Origin: Candidatus Pantoea gossypiicola
Lineage (GTDB): Bacteria; Pseudomonadota; Gammaproteobacteria; Enterobacterales; Enterobacteriaceae
Assembly (NCBI RefSeq): GCF_008632075.1
Contig: NZ_VWVM01000022.1
Location: 1 to 58,054 of the forward strand
Direction of reading: 5' to 3'
DNA: 58,054 bases
Shown here: positions 17,088-26,066 of the stretch, piece by piece
Numbering within the stretch: the first letter of the stretch is position 1
Layout: every line of letters begins with the position of its first letter
Notes under the pieces: model-generated
The model's input: the letters and a program-made list of their open reading frames with translations, nothing else
Database searches by the model: none
What the model was told of the DNA's origin: nothing
Translations under genes and position numbers: made by a program

Positions 17088-18296
17088 ATGACTCACCTTT
17101 CTCGCCCCGCGCGTTCCCTTGGGCTTAAATGGCTGCTCCTGTTGCTGGTTGTTGCGATTGTCGCAGGCGTTATCTGGCGTCTGCTCTCTTCGGGGCACGG
17201 GCCGGGTGAGGGAATGCCGCCGGGCAGACCGGGTGCGCCTGGCATGATGGGCGACAGTGCAACGCTGGTTCACAGCGGGGTTGCCAGCACGGCGGATGTG
17301 CCGGTGTGGCTGAATGCGCTCGGTACGGTGATCCCCAACGCCAGCGTGACGGTGACCAGCCGCGTTGACGGCCAGCTGGAGCAGGTTTTCTTTACCGAAG
17401 GGCAGAAGGTCAGTGCCGGTCAACTGCTGGCGCAAATCGATCCGCGCAGCTATCAGGCGACGCTGAACCAGTATCAGGCTGAACTCAGCGAAAACCAGGC
17501 GCTGCTGAAAAGTGCCGAGCTGACGCTGGCGCGCTATCGCAAACTGGCTGCGCAGGATGCGCTGGCGCGCCAGGATCTGGACAGTCAGATTGCCACCGTC
17601 GGGCAGTATCGCGGCGCGGTCGCCGCCGATCAGGCACAGATCGCCAGTGCAAAGCTGAGCATTGAATATGCCCGGATTACCGCCCCGATCAGCGGGCGCG
17701 TCGGTCTGCGACAGGTCGATCCCGGCAACATGGTGCAGAGCTCCAGCAGCACCGGTCTGGTGACCATCACTCAGATGCAACCCGCCGCCGTCACCTTTAG
17801 CGTGCCACAAAGCAACATCCCGGCGCTGGTCAGCGTGCTGCATCAGGGGCAGAGCCTGCCCGCCACGCTGTTCGATCAGGACAACCAGCATCAGCTCGCC
17901 AGCGGCGAAGTGAAGTTCATCAGCAACCAGATCGACACCGCTACCGGCACCGTGGCGCTGAAAGCGGTGTTTGCCAATCAGGATGAAGCGCTGTTTGCTA
18001 ACCAGTTTGTAAATATCAGGCTGCAGACCCGGGTGCTGAAAGGCGCGACGGTGATCCCGGCGCAGGCGCTGCAGTTGAGCAGCGACGGCAGCTTTGTCTT
18101 TGTGATCAATCAGGATCACACCGTTACGCGCAAAGCGGTCACCACCGGCCCCGCCTTCGGCGACGATCAGCAGGCGATCCTCAGCGGCGTCGCACCGGGG
18201 GATCGGCTGGTAACGGAAGGGATCGATCGTCTGACCAGCGGCAGCAAAGTCACGCTGGCCGATGAGACGCCTGCTGCCGGTACTGAGCCAAAATGA
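17088..18296 (+). CDS. mdtA: RND efflux membrane-fusion protein, MdtA type
   Basis: 402 residues. An N-terminal membrane anchor (about 12-30) is followed by a Gly/Pro-rich linker, the biotinyl-lipoyl hairpin (VTVTSRVDGQLEQVFFTEGQKVSAGQLLAQIDPRSYQ), an alpha-helical hairpin and beta-barrel domains. This periplasmic adaptor links the MdtBC-type pumps to an outer-membrane channel. It is the first gene of a four-gene operon: its stop overlaps the next start as ATGA. E. coli mdtA is linked to mdtD and baeSR, which are missing here, so it could be a related pump rather than the exact orthologue. Confidence 0.85.
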   Translation: MTHLSRPARSLGLKWLLLLLVVAIVAGVIWRLLSSGHGPGEGMPPGRPGAPGMMGDSATLVHSGVASTADVPVWLNALGTVIPNASVTVTSRVDGQLEQVFFTEGQKVSAGQLLAQIDPRSYQATLNQYQAELSENQALLKSAELTLARYRKLAAQDALARQDLDSQIATVGQYRGAVAADQAQIASAKLSIEYARITAPISGRVGLRQVDPGNMVQSSSSTGLVTITQMQPAAVTFSVPQSNIPALVSVLHQGQSLPATLFDQDNQHQLASGEVKFISNQIDTATGTVALKAVFANQDEALFANQFVNIRLQTRVLKGATVIPAQALQLSSDGSFVFVINQDHTVTRKAVTTGPAFGDDQQAILSGVAPGDRLVTEGIDRLTSGSKVTLADETPAAGTEPK

Positions 18297-21200
18297 ACCC
18301 GTCTCGCCTGTTTATTCTGCGTCCGGTCGCCACCATTCTGCTGATGGTTGGCGTGCTGATCGCGGGCATCTTTGCCTATAAATTCCTGTCGACCTCGGCG
18401 CTGCCACAGGTCGACTATCCGACTATTCAGGTCACCACGCTCTATCCGGGTGCCAGCCCGGATGTGATGGCGTCATCGGTCACCTCACCGCTGGAGCGCC
18501 AGTTAGGGCAGATGGCGGGGCTGAGCCAGATGAGCTCCACCAGCGCCAGCGGCTCGTCGATCATTACCCTGAAGTTCAGCCTGGATCTGTCGCTGGATGT
18601 CGCCGAGCAGGAGGTACAGGCGGCCATTAATGCGGCAAATAACCTGCTGCCCGACGATTTGCCTGACCCGCCGACCTACAAAAAGGTCAATCCGGCGGAC
18701 AGCGCGGTGGTGACGCTGGCAGCCAGCTCCGGCACGCTGCCGCTGACCGAGGTGCAGGATTTGGTCAATACCCGGGTGGCGCTGAAGCTGTCGCAGATTT
18801 CCGGCGTCGGCATGGTGACGCTGGCGGGCGGTCATCAGCCCGCGATACGGGTGCAGATGAACCCGCAGGCGCTGGCGGCGCATCATCTGACGCTGGAGGC
18901 GGTGAATACGCTGATTGGCAACAGCAACGTTAATGGCTCCAAAGGCGGCTTTGACGGGAAATATCATTCGGTCACCATCGACGCCAACGACCAGCTGCGT
19001 ACCGCCGAAGAGTACGGCAACCTCATTCTCACTTACGAGAACGGCGCGGCGCTGCGCCTGAAAGATATCGCCCATATCGAACAGGGTCCGGAGAACAGCT
19101 TCCAGTCAGCATGGGCCAACAACCAGCCCGCGATTGTCATCAGCGTGCAGCGCCAGCCGGGCGCAAACGTGATTCAGGTGGTGGACAATATCAAGGCGCA
19201 GCTTCCTGCACTGCAGGCGGCGCTGCCAGACGGGGTGAAGATGACCATTCTCTCCGACCGCACCCAGACCATTCGCGCTTCAATCAGCGACGTGCAGTTT
19301 GAGCTGATGCTGTCGATTGCGCTGGTGGTGATGGTGACCTTCCTGTTCCTGCGCAACGTTGCCGCCACACTGATCCCCAGCGTGGCGGTGCCGCTGTCGC
19401 TGATTGGCACCTTTGGCGTGATGTATCTGGCGGGCTTCAGCCTGAATAATCTGTCGCTGATGGCGCTGACCATCGCCACTGGCTTTGTCATCGATGACGC
19501 TATCGTGGTGGTGGAGAACATTTCCCGACGGCTGGAGCAGGGCGAGTCGCCGATGGAGGCGGCGCTGAAAGGCTCACAGCAGATTGGCTTCACCATCATC
19601 TCGCTGACCTTTTCACTGATTGCGGTGCTGATCCCGCTGCTGTTTATGGGCGATGTGGTCGGGCGGCTGTTCCGGGAGTTCGCGATTACGCTGGCGGTGG
19701 CGATCCTGGTGTCGATGGGGGTGTCGCTGACGCTGACCCCGATGCTGTGTGCCTATCTGCTGCGGCACATTCCGCCAGAGCAGCAGTCAACCTTTGCCCG
19801 CAAGGGCGGCGCGCTGTTTGACCGGCTGGTGCGCGGCTATGACCGGCTGCTGACCATGGTGCTGAACCATCAGAAACTGACGCTGCTGGTGGCGCTGGCG
19901 ACCTTCGGGCTGACGGCGCTGCTCTATCTGATGGTGCCGAAAGGCTTCTTCCCGACCCAGGATACCGGGCTGATTCAGGGCGTCACCATCGCCTCACAGG
20001 ATGTTTCTTTTAACGCGATGGCTACGCGGCAGCAGGCGCTCTCTAAACTTATCCTGACAAACCCGGCGGTGGAGAGTGTCTCATCGACCATCGGTATCGA
20101 CGGCACCAACACCAGCCTCAACAGCGGCCGGTTGCAGATCAACCTTAAGCCGTCTGGCTCCCGCGATCTCAGTGCCAGCGAGGTGATCAGCCAGCTGAAC
20201 CAGGCAACCGCCAGTGTGCCGGGTATCCGGCTCTATCTGCAACCGGCGCAGGATCTCACCGTCAACGACCAGGTCTCGCCGAGTCAGTATCAGTTCACCC
20301 TTGACGATGCCGACAGTGAAAATCTGGTTAGTGAGACGCCGAAACTGGTGGCGGCATTGCAGCAGCGGCCCGAGTTTAATGGCGTGGTAAGTAACCTGCA
20401 GGATCAGGGGCGCGTCTCTTACGTGGAGCTGAACCGGGACAAAGCGGCGCGCTTCGGCATTACCGCATCGGACGTGGACACCGCGCTCTATAACGCCTTT
20501 GGTCAGCGGCTGGTCTCGACCATTTTTACCCAGTCGAATCAGTATCGGGTGGTGCTGGAAGTGGCCCCGGCCTTCCAGCAGGGACCGGCGTCGTTTGATG
20601 ATATTTATCTGCAGCCCTCTTCCAGCAGCAGTTCGTCGTCATCCAGCAGCACGATGTCATCAACCACCCCATCCTCATCCTCATCCTCAGCCACGGAGAG
20701 CACCACGTCCGGCAGCGGCATGGTAAAACTCACCGCTATCGCCACAATTCATCAGCGTACCGGATCACTGATGCACATGCGGCTGAATCAGTTCCCGGCG
20801 GTGATGATCTCCTTCAACCTCAATCCAGGCTACTCGCTGGAGGATGGCCAGCGGGCAATTGCGGAGGTGCGCCAGCAGCTGCAGCTGCCGGAGAGCACCA
20901 CGCTGCGTTACCAGGGGGAAACGTCGGCGTTCCAGAGCGCCACCGGCAATACGCTGTGGCTGATTCTGGCGGCGCTGATCACCATGTATGTGGTGCTCGG
21001 CATCCTCTACGAAAGCTTTATCCATCCGGTCACGATTCTCTCTACGCTGCCGTCGGCGGCGGTGGGCGCGCTGCTGACACTGTTGCTGGCGGGCACGGAG
21101 TTCAGCCTGATTGCGCTGATTGGCGTCATCCTGCTGATCGGCATCGTGAAAAAGAACGCCATTATGATGATCGACTTCGCGCTGGAGGCGGAACATCAGC

Positions 21201-21490
21201 AGCACCTCAGCGCGCGTGAGGCGATTCATCAGGCCTGCCTGCTGCGCTTCCGCCCGATTCTGATGACGACGATGGCGGCGCTGCTCGGCGCGCTGCCGCT
21301 GATGCTCGCCTCCGGCTCGGGTGCCGAACTGCGTCAGCCGCTGGGGCTGGTGATTGTCGGCGGGCTGATTGTCAGTCAGGTGCTGACGCTCTTCTCCACG
21401 CCGGTCATTTACCTCTGGTTTGACGGGCTGGCGCAGCGCGGCAACGCCTGGGTGAAACGCCGTCAGCAGCAGGCGCGGAGCGGGCAATGA
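18293..21490 (+). CDS. mdtB: RND efflux transporter, MdtB type, with a poly-serine insertion
   Basis: 1065 residues, about 25 longer than E. coli MdtB. It has the RND layout: TM1 near the N-terminus, periplasmic porter loop, a TM bundle with FVIDDAIVVVENISR carrying the proton-relay Asp residues, second porter loop, and a second TM bundle. The extra length is a Ser/Thr-rich stretch at about residues 776-806 in the second periplasmic loop, encoded partly by tandem TCATCC repeats. It probably forms a heteromultimer with the next gene and exports drugs or bile salts. The start overlaps mdtA by four bases and the end overlaps mdtC by four. Confidence 0.88.
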   Translation: MNPSRLFILRPVATILLMVGVLIAGIFAYKFLSTSALPQVDYPTIQVTTLYPGASPDVMASSVTSPLERQLGQMAGLSQMSSTSASGSSIITLKFSLDLSLDVAEQEVQAAINAANNLLPDDLPDPPTYKKVNPADSAVVTLAASSGTLPLTEVQDLVNTRVALKLSQISGVGMVTLAGGHQPAIRVQMNPQALAAHHLTLEAVNTLIGNSNVNGSKGGFDGKYHSVTIDANDQLRTAEEYGNLILTYENGAALRLKDIAHIEQGPENSFQSAWANNQPAIVISVQRQPGANVIQVVDNIKAQLPALQAALPDGVKMTILSDRTQTIRASISDVQFELMLSIALVVMVTFLFLRNVAATLIPSVAVPLSLIGTFGVMYLAGFSLNNLSLMALTIATGFVIDDAIVVVENISRRLEQGESPMEAALKGSQQIGFTIISLTFSLIAVLIPLLFMGDVVGRLFREFAITLAVAILVSMGVSLTLTPMLCAYLLRHIPPEQQSTFARKGGALFDRLVRGYDRLLTMVLNHQKLTLLVALATFGLTALLYLMVPKGFFPTQDTGLIQGVTIASQDVSFNAMATRQQALSKLILTNPAVESVSSTIGIDGTNTSLNSGRLQINLKPSGSRDLSASEVISQLNQATASVPGIRLYLQPAQDLTVNDQVSPSQYQFTLDDADSENLVSETPKLVAALQQRPEFNGVVSNLQDQGRVSYVELNRDKAARFGITASDVDTALYNAFGQRLVSTIFTQSNQYRVVLEVAPAFQQGPASFDDIYLQPSSSSSSSSSSSTMSSTTPSSSSSSATESTTSGSGMVKLTAIATIHQRTGSLMHMRLNQFPAVMISFNLNPGYSLEDGQRAIAEVRQQLQLPESTTLRYQGETSAFQSATGNTLWLILAALITMYVVLGILYESFIHPVTILSTLPSAAVGALLTLLLAGTEFSLIALIGVILLIGIVKKNAIMMIDFALEAEHQQHLSAREAIHQACLLRFRPILMTTMAALLGALPLMLASGSGAELRQPLGLVIVGGLIVSQVLTLFSTPVIYLWFDGLAQRGNAWVKRRQQQARSGQ
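20618..20716 (+). repeat. In-frame serine-codon microsatellite inside the mdtB-like gene
   Basis: A run of serine codons followed by CCATCCTCATCCTCATCCTCA, a near-perfect 6-base tandem. The surrounding bases encode Ser/Thr/Pro only. Because the unit is six bases, changes in copy number would keep the frame and only lengthen or shorten the linker. Confidence 0.7.
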
Positions 21491-24400
21491 ATCTGACCCG
21501 GCTGTTTATCTTTCGTCCGGTGGCGACGCTGCTGCTGACGCTGGCGATCCTGCTGCTCGGCGCGCTGGGCTACCGGCTGCTGCCGGTGGCACCGCTGCCG
21601 CAGGTCGATTTCCCGACCATCATGGTCAGCGCCAGCCTGGCGGGGGCCAGCCCCGAAACCATGGCAGCGACGGTCGCGACCCCGCTGGAACGTTCACTCG
21701 GGCAGATTGCCGGTATCAGCGAGATGACCTCCAGCAGTTCGCAGGGATCCAGCAGCATCATCCTGCAGTTTGAGCTGGACCGCGATATCAACGGCGCGGC
21801 GCGCGACGTGCAGGCGGCGATCAACGCGGCGCGCAGCCTGCTGCCGAGCGCGATGGCCTCGCTGCCAACTTATCGCAAAGCCAACCCGTCAGATGCGCCG
21901 ATTGTGATGCTGGCGCTGACCTCTGCTACCCGCACGCCCGGCGAGCTTTACGATCTGGCGGAGAGCAAAATCGAACAGGCGATGGGGCAGGTACAGGGTG
22001 TCGGCGAAGTGTCGCTGATGGGCAGCGCCTTACCCGCGGTGCGGATTGATCTGCAGCCGCTGAAGCTGACCCATTACGGCATCTCGCTGGAGACGGTACG
22101 TGCCGCCGTCGCCGACAGCACCACCAATCTGCCCAAAGGGATCTTACAGGGCAGTGATCAGTCGTGGCTGGTGGACAGCAACGGCCAGCTGGAGAAGGCC
22201 GCCAGCTACCGTGATCTGATTATCACCTGGCAGCAGGGTAAGGCGGTGCGGCTGAGCGACGTCGCCACGGTCTATGACTCGGTGGAAGATCGCTATCAGG
22301 CGGGATTCCTCAATGCCACGCCTGCGGTGATGATCGGCATTAAACGTCAGGCGGGCGCTAACATGCTGGAAACCATCGATGCAATAAAAGCGCAGTTGCC
22401 GCTGCTGGAAAAGAGCCTGCCCGCTGACAGCCAGCTGAAGGTGGTAGTTGACCGCTCGCCCGGCGTGCGCGCCTCGCTGTATGACACCGAAGAGACGCTG
22501 CTGATCGCGGTACTGCTGGTGATTGCGGTGGTGTTTATTTTCCTGCGCAATCTGCAGGCGGTGATCATTCCGGCCCTGGCGCTGCCGGTGTCGCTTATCG
22601 GGACCTGTGCGGTGATGTACCTGCTGGGTTACAGCCTGGATAACCTGTCGCTGATGGCGCTGATTATCTCCACCGGCTTCGTGGTGGATGATGCGATTGT
22701 GGTGCTGGAGAACATCACCCGTCACATTGAGCGCGGGCTGAGTCCGCTGCGGGCGGCGCTGCGTGGGGCGCAGGAGGTGAGTTTCACTGTGCTGTCGATG
22801 ACCGTATCGCTGATCGCGGTGTTCATCCCGATTCTGCTGATGGGCAGCATTGTCGGGCGGCTGTTCCGCGAATTTGCTGTCACACTCACCGTGTCGCTGC
22901 TGATCTCGCTGTTTGTCTCGCTCAGCCTGACGCCGATGCTTTGCGCACGCCTGCTGAAACCGAAGCCGCCCGTGAGCAAGCGGCCGCATCCGCTTTATCA
23001 GTTTATTGAAAACCAGCTAAATCGCCTGCTGGCCGCCTACGGACGCGGGCTGGCCTGGGTGATGCGCCATCAGAAACTGACCATGCTCAGCCTGCTGCTG
23101 ACCGTGCTGCTCAATGTTTTTCTGTTCACCGTGGTGCAGAAGGGCTTTTTCCCCAATCAGGACACCGGGCTGCTGATGGGCGCACTGCGTGCCGATCAGA
23201 ACATCTCATTCCAGGCCATGAAGCCGAAAATGTTGATGTTCACGAAGATCATTCAGGAAGACCCGGCGGTCGAGAGCGTGATGTCGTCGATGGGCAGCGG
23301 GATGTTTGGCTCCCGTAACAGCGCCAACTTCTTTGTGCGGCTGAAGGACTTTGACCAGCGTGATGCCACGGCCACCGAAGTGGCCAACCGGCTGACGCGC
23401 AAAACCAGTCACATCGCCGGGGCACAGATGTTCCTGATGGCGGCGCAGGATCTGCACATTGGCGGACGCAGCGCTAACGCGACTTATCAGTACAGCCTGC
23501 AGGCGGACGATCTTGATCTGCTGCGGGTCTGGACGCCGAAAGTACAGGCGGCGCTGGCGGCAATCCCCCAGCTCAACAGTGTGGACTCGGACTCGCAGAC
23601 GGGCGGTCAGGAGGTGGAGCTGAGCATTGATCGTGACCGCGCCACACGGCTGGGTGTCAATGTGAAAATGCTCGATACGCTGCTGAATAATGCGTTCAGC
23701 CAGCGACAGATCGCCACGCTCTACCACACCCTGAATCAGTATCACGTGGTGATGTCGCTGCAGGACAGCGACACCGCCAATCCGGAGACGCTGCAGCAGC
23801 TCTATGTAATTAACGACAGTGGTGACCGTGTGCCGCTCTCCGCCTTTACCCGCTTCAGCGGCGGCAATGCGCCGCTGTCGGTGGCGCATCAGGGCCAGTC
23901 CGCCACCAGTACCGTAGCATTCAACCTCAATGAAGGCGTCTCGCTGGAGCAGGCGCAGTTCCTCATTAAACAGGCGATGGCGAAGCTGGGTCTGCCGTCG
24001 ACCATTCATGCCGGTTTTGCCGGTACCGCTGCTGCCTTTTCCCAGCTGACCGCTACCATGCCGTGGCTGATTCTGGCGGCGCTGGCGGCGGTCTATATCG
24101 TGCTCGGCGTGCTCTACGAGAGCTACATCCATCCGCTGACCATTCTCTCGACCCTGCCGTCAGCGGGCGTCGGCGCGCTGTTACTGCTGCTGCTGACCAA
24201 CACGCAGCTCACGGTGATCGCGCTGATTGGCATCATCCTGCTGATCGGCATCGTGAAAAAGAACGCCATTATGATGATCGATTTTGCCATCGACGCGGAG
24301 CGGCGGCAGGGTATGTCGCCGCAGCAGGCGATTACCCAGGCGTGCCTGATGCGCTTTCGGCCGATCATGATGACTACGCTGGCCGCCTTTTTCGGCGCGT

Positions 24401-24588
24401 TGCCGCTGGCGCTGGGCAGCGGCGGTGATGCCGATCTGCGCAGCCCATTAGGTATCGCCATCGCGGGCGGACTGGCGCTGAGCCAGCTGCTGACGCTGTT
24501 TACCACGCCGGTGGTTTATCTGTGGCTCGATCGTCTGGGTCGCGCCACTCAACGTCAATGGCGTCGTCTGCGCCATGCGGAATCCTGA
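21487..24588 (+). CDS. mdtC: RND efflux transporter, MdtC type
   Basis: 1033 residues, with the same RND architecture as the gene before it but without the serine insertion. TM4 carries FVVDDAIVVLENITR with the proton-relay Asp pair. GFFPNQDTGLL and GIVKKNAIMMIDFAI are further family blocks. In E. coli, MdtB and MdtC assemble as a B2C trimer with MdtA and TolC. It is translationally coupled to mdtB (four-base overlap), and the outer-membrane gene follows after three bases. Confidence 0.88.
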   Translation: MNLTRLFIFRPVATLLLTLAILLLGALGYRLLPVAPLPQVDFPTIMVSASLAGASPETMAATVATPLERSLGQIAGISEMTSSSSQGSSSIILQFELDRDINGAARDVQAAINAARSLLPSAMASLPTYRKANPSDAPIVMLALTSATRTPGELYDLAESKIEQAMGQVQGVGEVSLMGSALPAVRIDLQPLKLTHYGISLETVRAAVADSTTNLPKGILQGSDQSWLVDSNGQLEKAASYRDLIITWQQGKAVRLSDVATVYDSVEDRYQAGFLNATPAVMIGIKRQAGANMLETIDAIKAQLPLLEKSLPADSQLKVVVDRSPGVRASLYDTEETLLIAVLLVIAVVFIFLRNLQAVIIPALALPVSLIGTCAVMYLLGYSLDNLSLMALIISTGFVVDDAIVVLENITRHIERGLSPLRAALRGAQEVSFTVLSMTVSLIAVFIPILLMGSIVGRLFREFAVTLTVSLLISLFVSLSLTPMLCARLLKPKPPVSKRPHPLYQFIENQLNRLLAAYGRGLAWVMRHQKLTMLSLLLTVLLNVFLFTVVQKGFFPNQDTGLLMGALRADQNISFQAMKPKMLMFTKIIQEDPAVESVMSSMGSGMFGSRNSANFFVRLKDFDQRDATATEVANRLTRKTSHIAGAQMFLMAAQDLHIGGRSANATYQYSLQADDLDLLRVWTPKVQAALAAIPQLNSVDSDSQTGGQEVELSIDRDRATRLGVNVKMLDTLLNNAFSQRQIATLYHTLNQYHVVMSLQDSDTANPETLQQLYVINDSGDRVPLSAFTRFSGGNAPLSVAHQGQSATSTVAFNLNEGVSLEQAQFLIKQAMAKLGLPSTIHAGFAGTAAAFSQLTATMPWLILAALAAVYIVLGVLYESYIHPLTILSTLPSAGVGALLLLLLTNTQLTVIALIGIILLIGIVKKNAIMMIDFAIDAERRQGMSPQQAITQACLMRFRPIMMTTLAAFFGALPLALGSGGDADLRSPLGIAIAGGLALSQLLTLFTTPVVYLWLDRLGRATQRQWRRLRHAES

Positions 24589-24591
24589 TCC

Positions 24592-25977
24592 ATGAAACCA
24601 TTTATCCCGTTTATTGTGCTGCTGCTGGCTGGCTGTAGCGTGGGTCCCGACTATCAGCGCCCGGCGGTGGCGATGCCGGTTCACTATAAAGAGGCCCGGG
24701 GCTGGCAGCAGGCGACGCCGCTGGATGCGCAAAGCAAAGGCGAATGGTGGTCGGTCTACCATGACGCCACGTTAGGCGGGCTGCTGAGCCAGGTGAGCGT
24801 ATCGAATCAGAACGTGGCGACCTATGCCGCGCAGTACCGGCAGGCGCAGGCGCTGGCGGCGGAGTCTCGCGCGTCGTTGTTTCCTTCGCTGGGCTATGAC
24901 AGCAGCGTGACGCGCAGCGGCAGCCATGCCACTGGCAGCAGCGTTCGCACCACCAGCAGCAGCTATCAGGCGGAGCTGAGTGCCAGCTGGGAGCTGGATC
25001 TGTGGGGCAAACTGCGGCGCACGCTGGAGGAGAACCGCGCCAGCGCCTCGGCCAGCGCGGCAGAACTGGCCAACATCACCCTGAGCGCCCAGTCTGAGCT
25101 GGCGCAGGACTATTTCCAGCTGCGCATCATGGATCAGAAAATCGCGTGCTATCAGCAGAGCGTTGACGCGTATCAGCGCTACCTGAACGTCATCAACAGC
25201 CAGTATCAGGCGGGCACCGCATCGCGTGCGACGCTGGCACAGGCACAGCTGCAACTGGAGAGCGCCAGCGCCTCGGCGCAGGATTATCAGTGGCAGCGTG
25301 CGCAGATGGAGCACGCGATTGCGCTGCTGGTCGGCAAAGCCCCCGCTGACTTCAGCCTGCCCGCCGCACCGCTGACCGCCACGCTGCCCGCGATTCCGGC
25401 GAGTCTGCCGGGCGAGCTGTTGCAGCGCCGTCCCGACATTGCGTACGCCGAACGCAACATGGCCGCTGCCAATGCCGCCGTGGGTGTAGCGGTGGCCGGT
25501 TACTATCCCGACCTGACCCTGAGCGCCAGCGGGGGCGTCAGCGCTTCGGTGCTGCATTCGCTGTTCTCGCTACCAAACCGCGTCTGGTCACTGGGGCCTG
25601 AGCTGAGCGGCACGCTGTTTGACGCGGGCGCGACCTCTGCCAAAGTCGATCAGGCGCGGGCAGGCTGGGATGCCAGCGTCGCGACCTATCGTCAGACGGT
25701 GCTGTCTGCGATGCAGGAAGTGGAAGATAAGCTGGTGGAGCTGAACACGCTGCAGGGCGAAATCGCCGCACAGCAGCGCGCCACCGATGCAGCACAGACC
25801 TCAGCGCGGGTGACGCGTCTGCAGTATGAGGCGGGCATGATTAACTACCTGGATGTGGCGACCACGGAGAACAGCAGCCTGAGTGCACAGCAGAGTTTGC
25901 TGACGCTGCAGAGCACACAGTGGGTCAGCAGCGTGGCGCTGATTGCCGCGCTCGGCGGTGGCTGGCAGGCCCCCTGA
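24592..25977 (+). CDS. Outer-membrane efflux lipoprotein (NodT/OprM family)
   Basis: 461 residues. The lipobox LLAGC at residues 11-15 predicts lipidation at C15 and export to the outer membrane. SVGPDYQRP follows, the usual start of OprM/NodT proteins. Two outer-membrane-efflux-protein repeats cover about 60-250 and 270-455. It gives this pump a dedicated channel; the E. coli MdtABC system uses TolC and has no such gene. It is the last gene of the operon, three bases after mdtC. Confidence 0.9.
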   Translation: MKPFIPFIVLLLAGCSVGPDYQRPAVAMPVHYKEARGWQQATPLDAQSKGEWWSVYHDATLGGLLSQVSVSNQNVATYAAQYRQAQALAAESRASLFPSLGYDSSVTRSGSHATGSSVRTTSSSYQAELSASWELDLWGKLRRTLEENRASASASAAELANITLSAQSELAQDYFQLRIMDQKIACYQQSVDAYQRYLNVINSQYQAGTASRATLAQAQLQLESASASAQDYQWQRAQMEHAIALLVGKAPADFSLPAAPLTATLPAIPASLPGELLQRRPDIAYAERNMAAANAAVGVAVAGYYPDLTLSASGGVSASVLHSLFSLPNRVWSLGPELSGTLFDAGATSAKVDQARAGWDASVATYRQTVLSAMQEVEDKLVELNTLQGEIAAQQRATDAAQTSARVTRLQYEAGMINYLDVATTENSSLSAQQSLLTLQSTQWVSSVALIAALGGGWQAP

Positions 25978-26066
25978 AGCTGCGTCAGATTGCCCATAAT
26001 TTGGTTGTCGAACCGCGTCAAATCCTGCATCGTGAGGGCTATTTTTTACGATGCTAAGGAGCTGGC

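Noticed and set aside
17028..18119. Long minus-strand frame opposite mdtA
   Set aside because: Antisense to a well-supported gene and rich in Arg/Gln/His, typical of a shadow frame.
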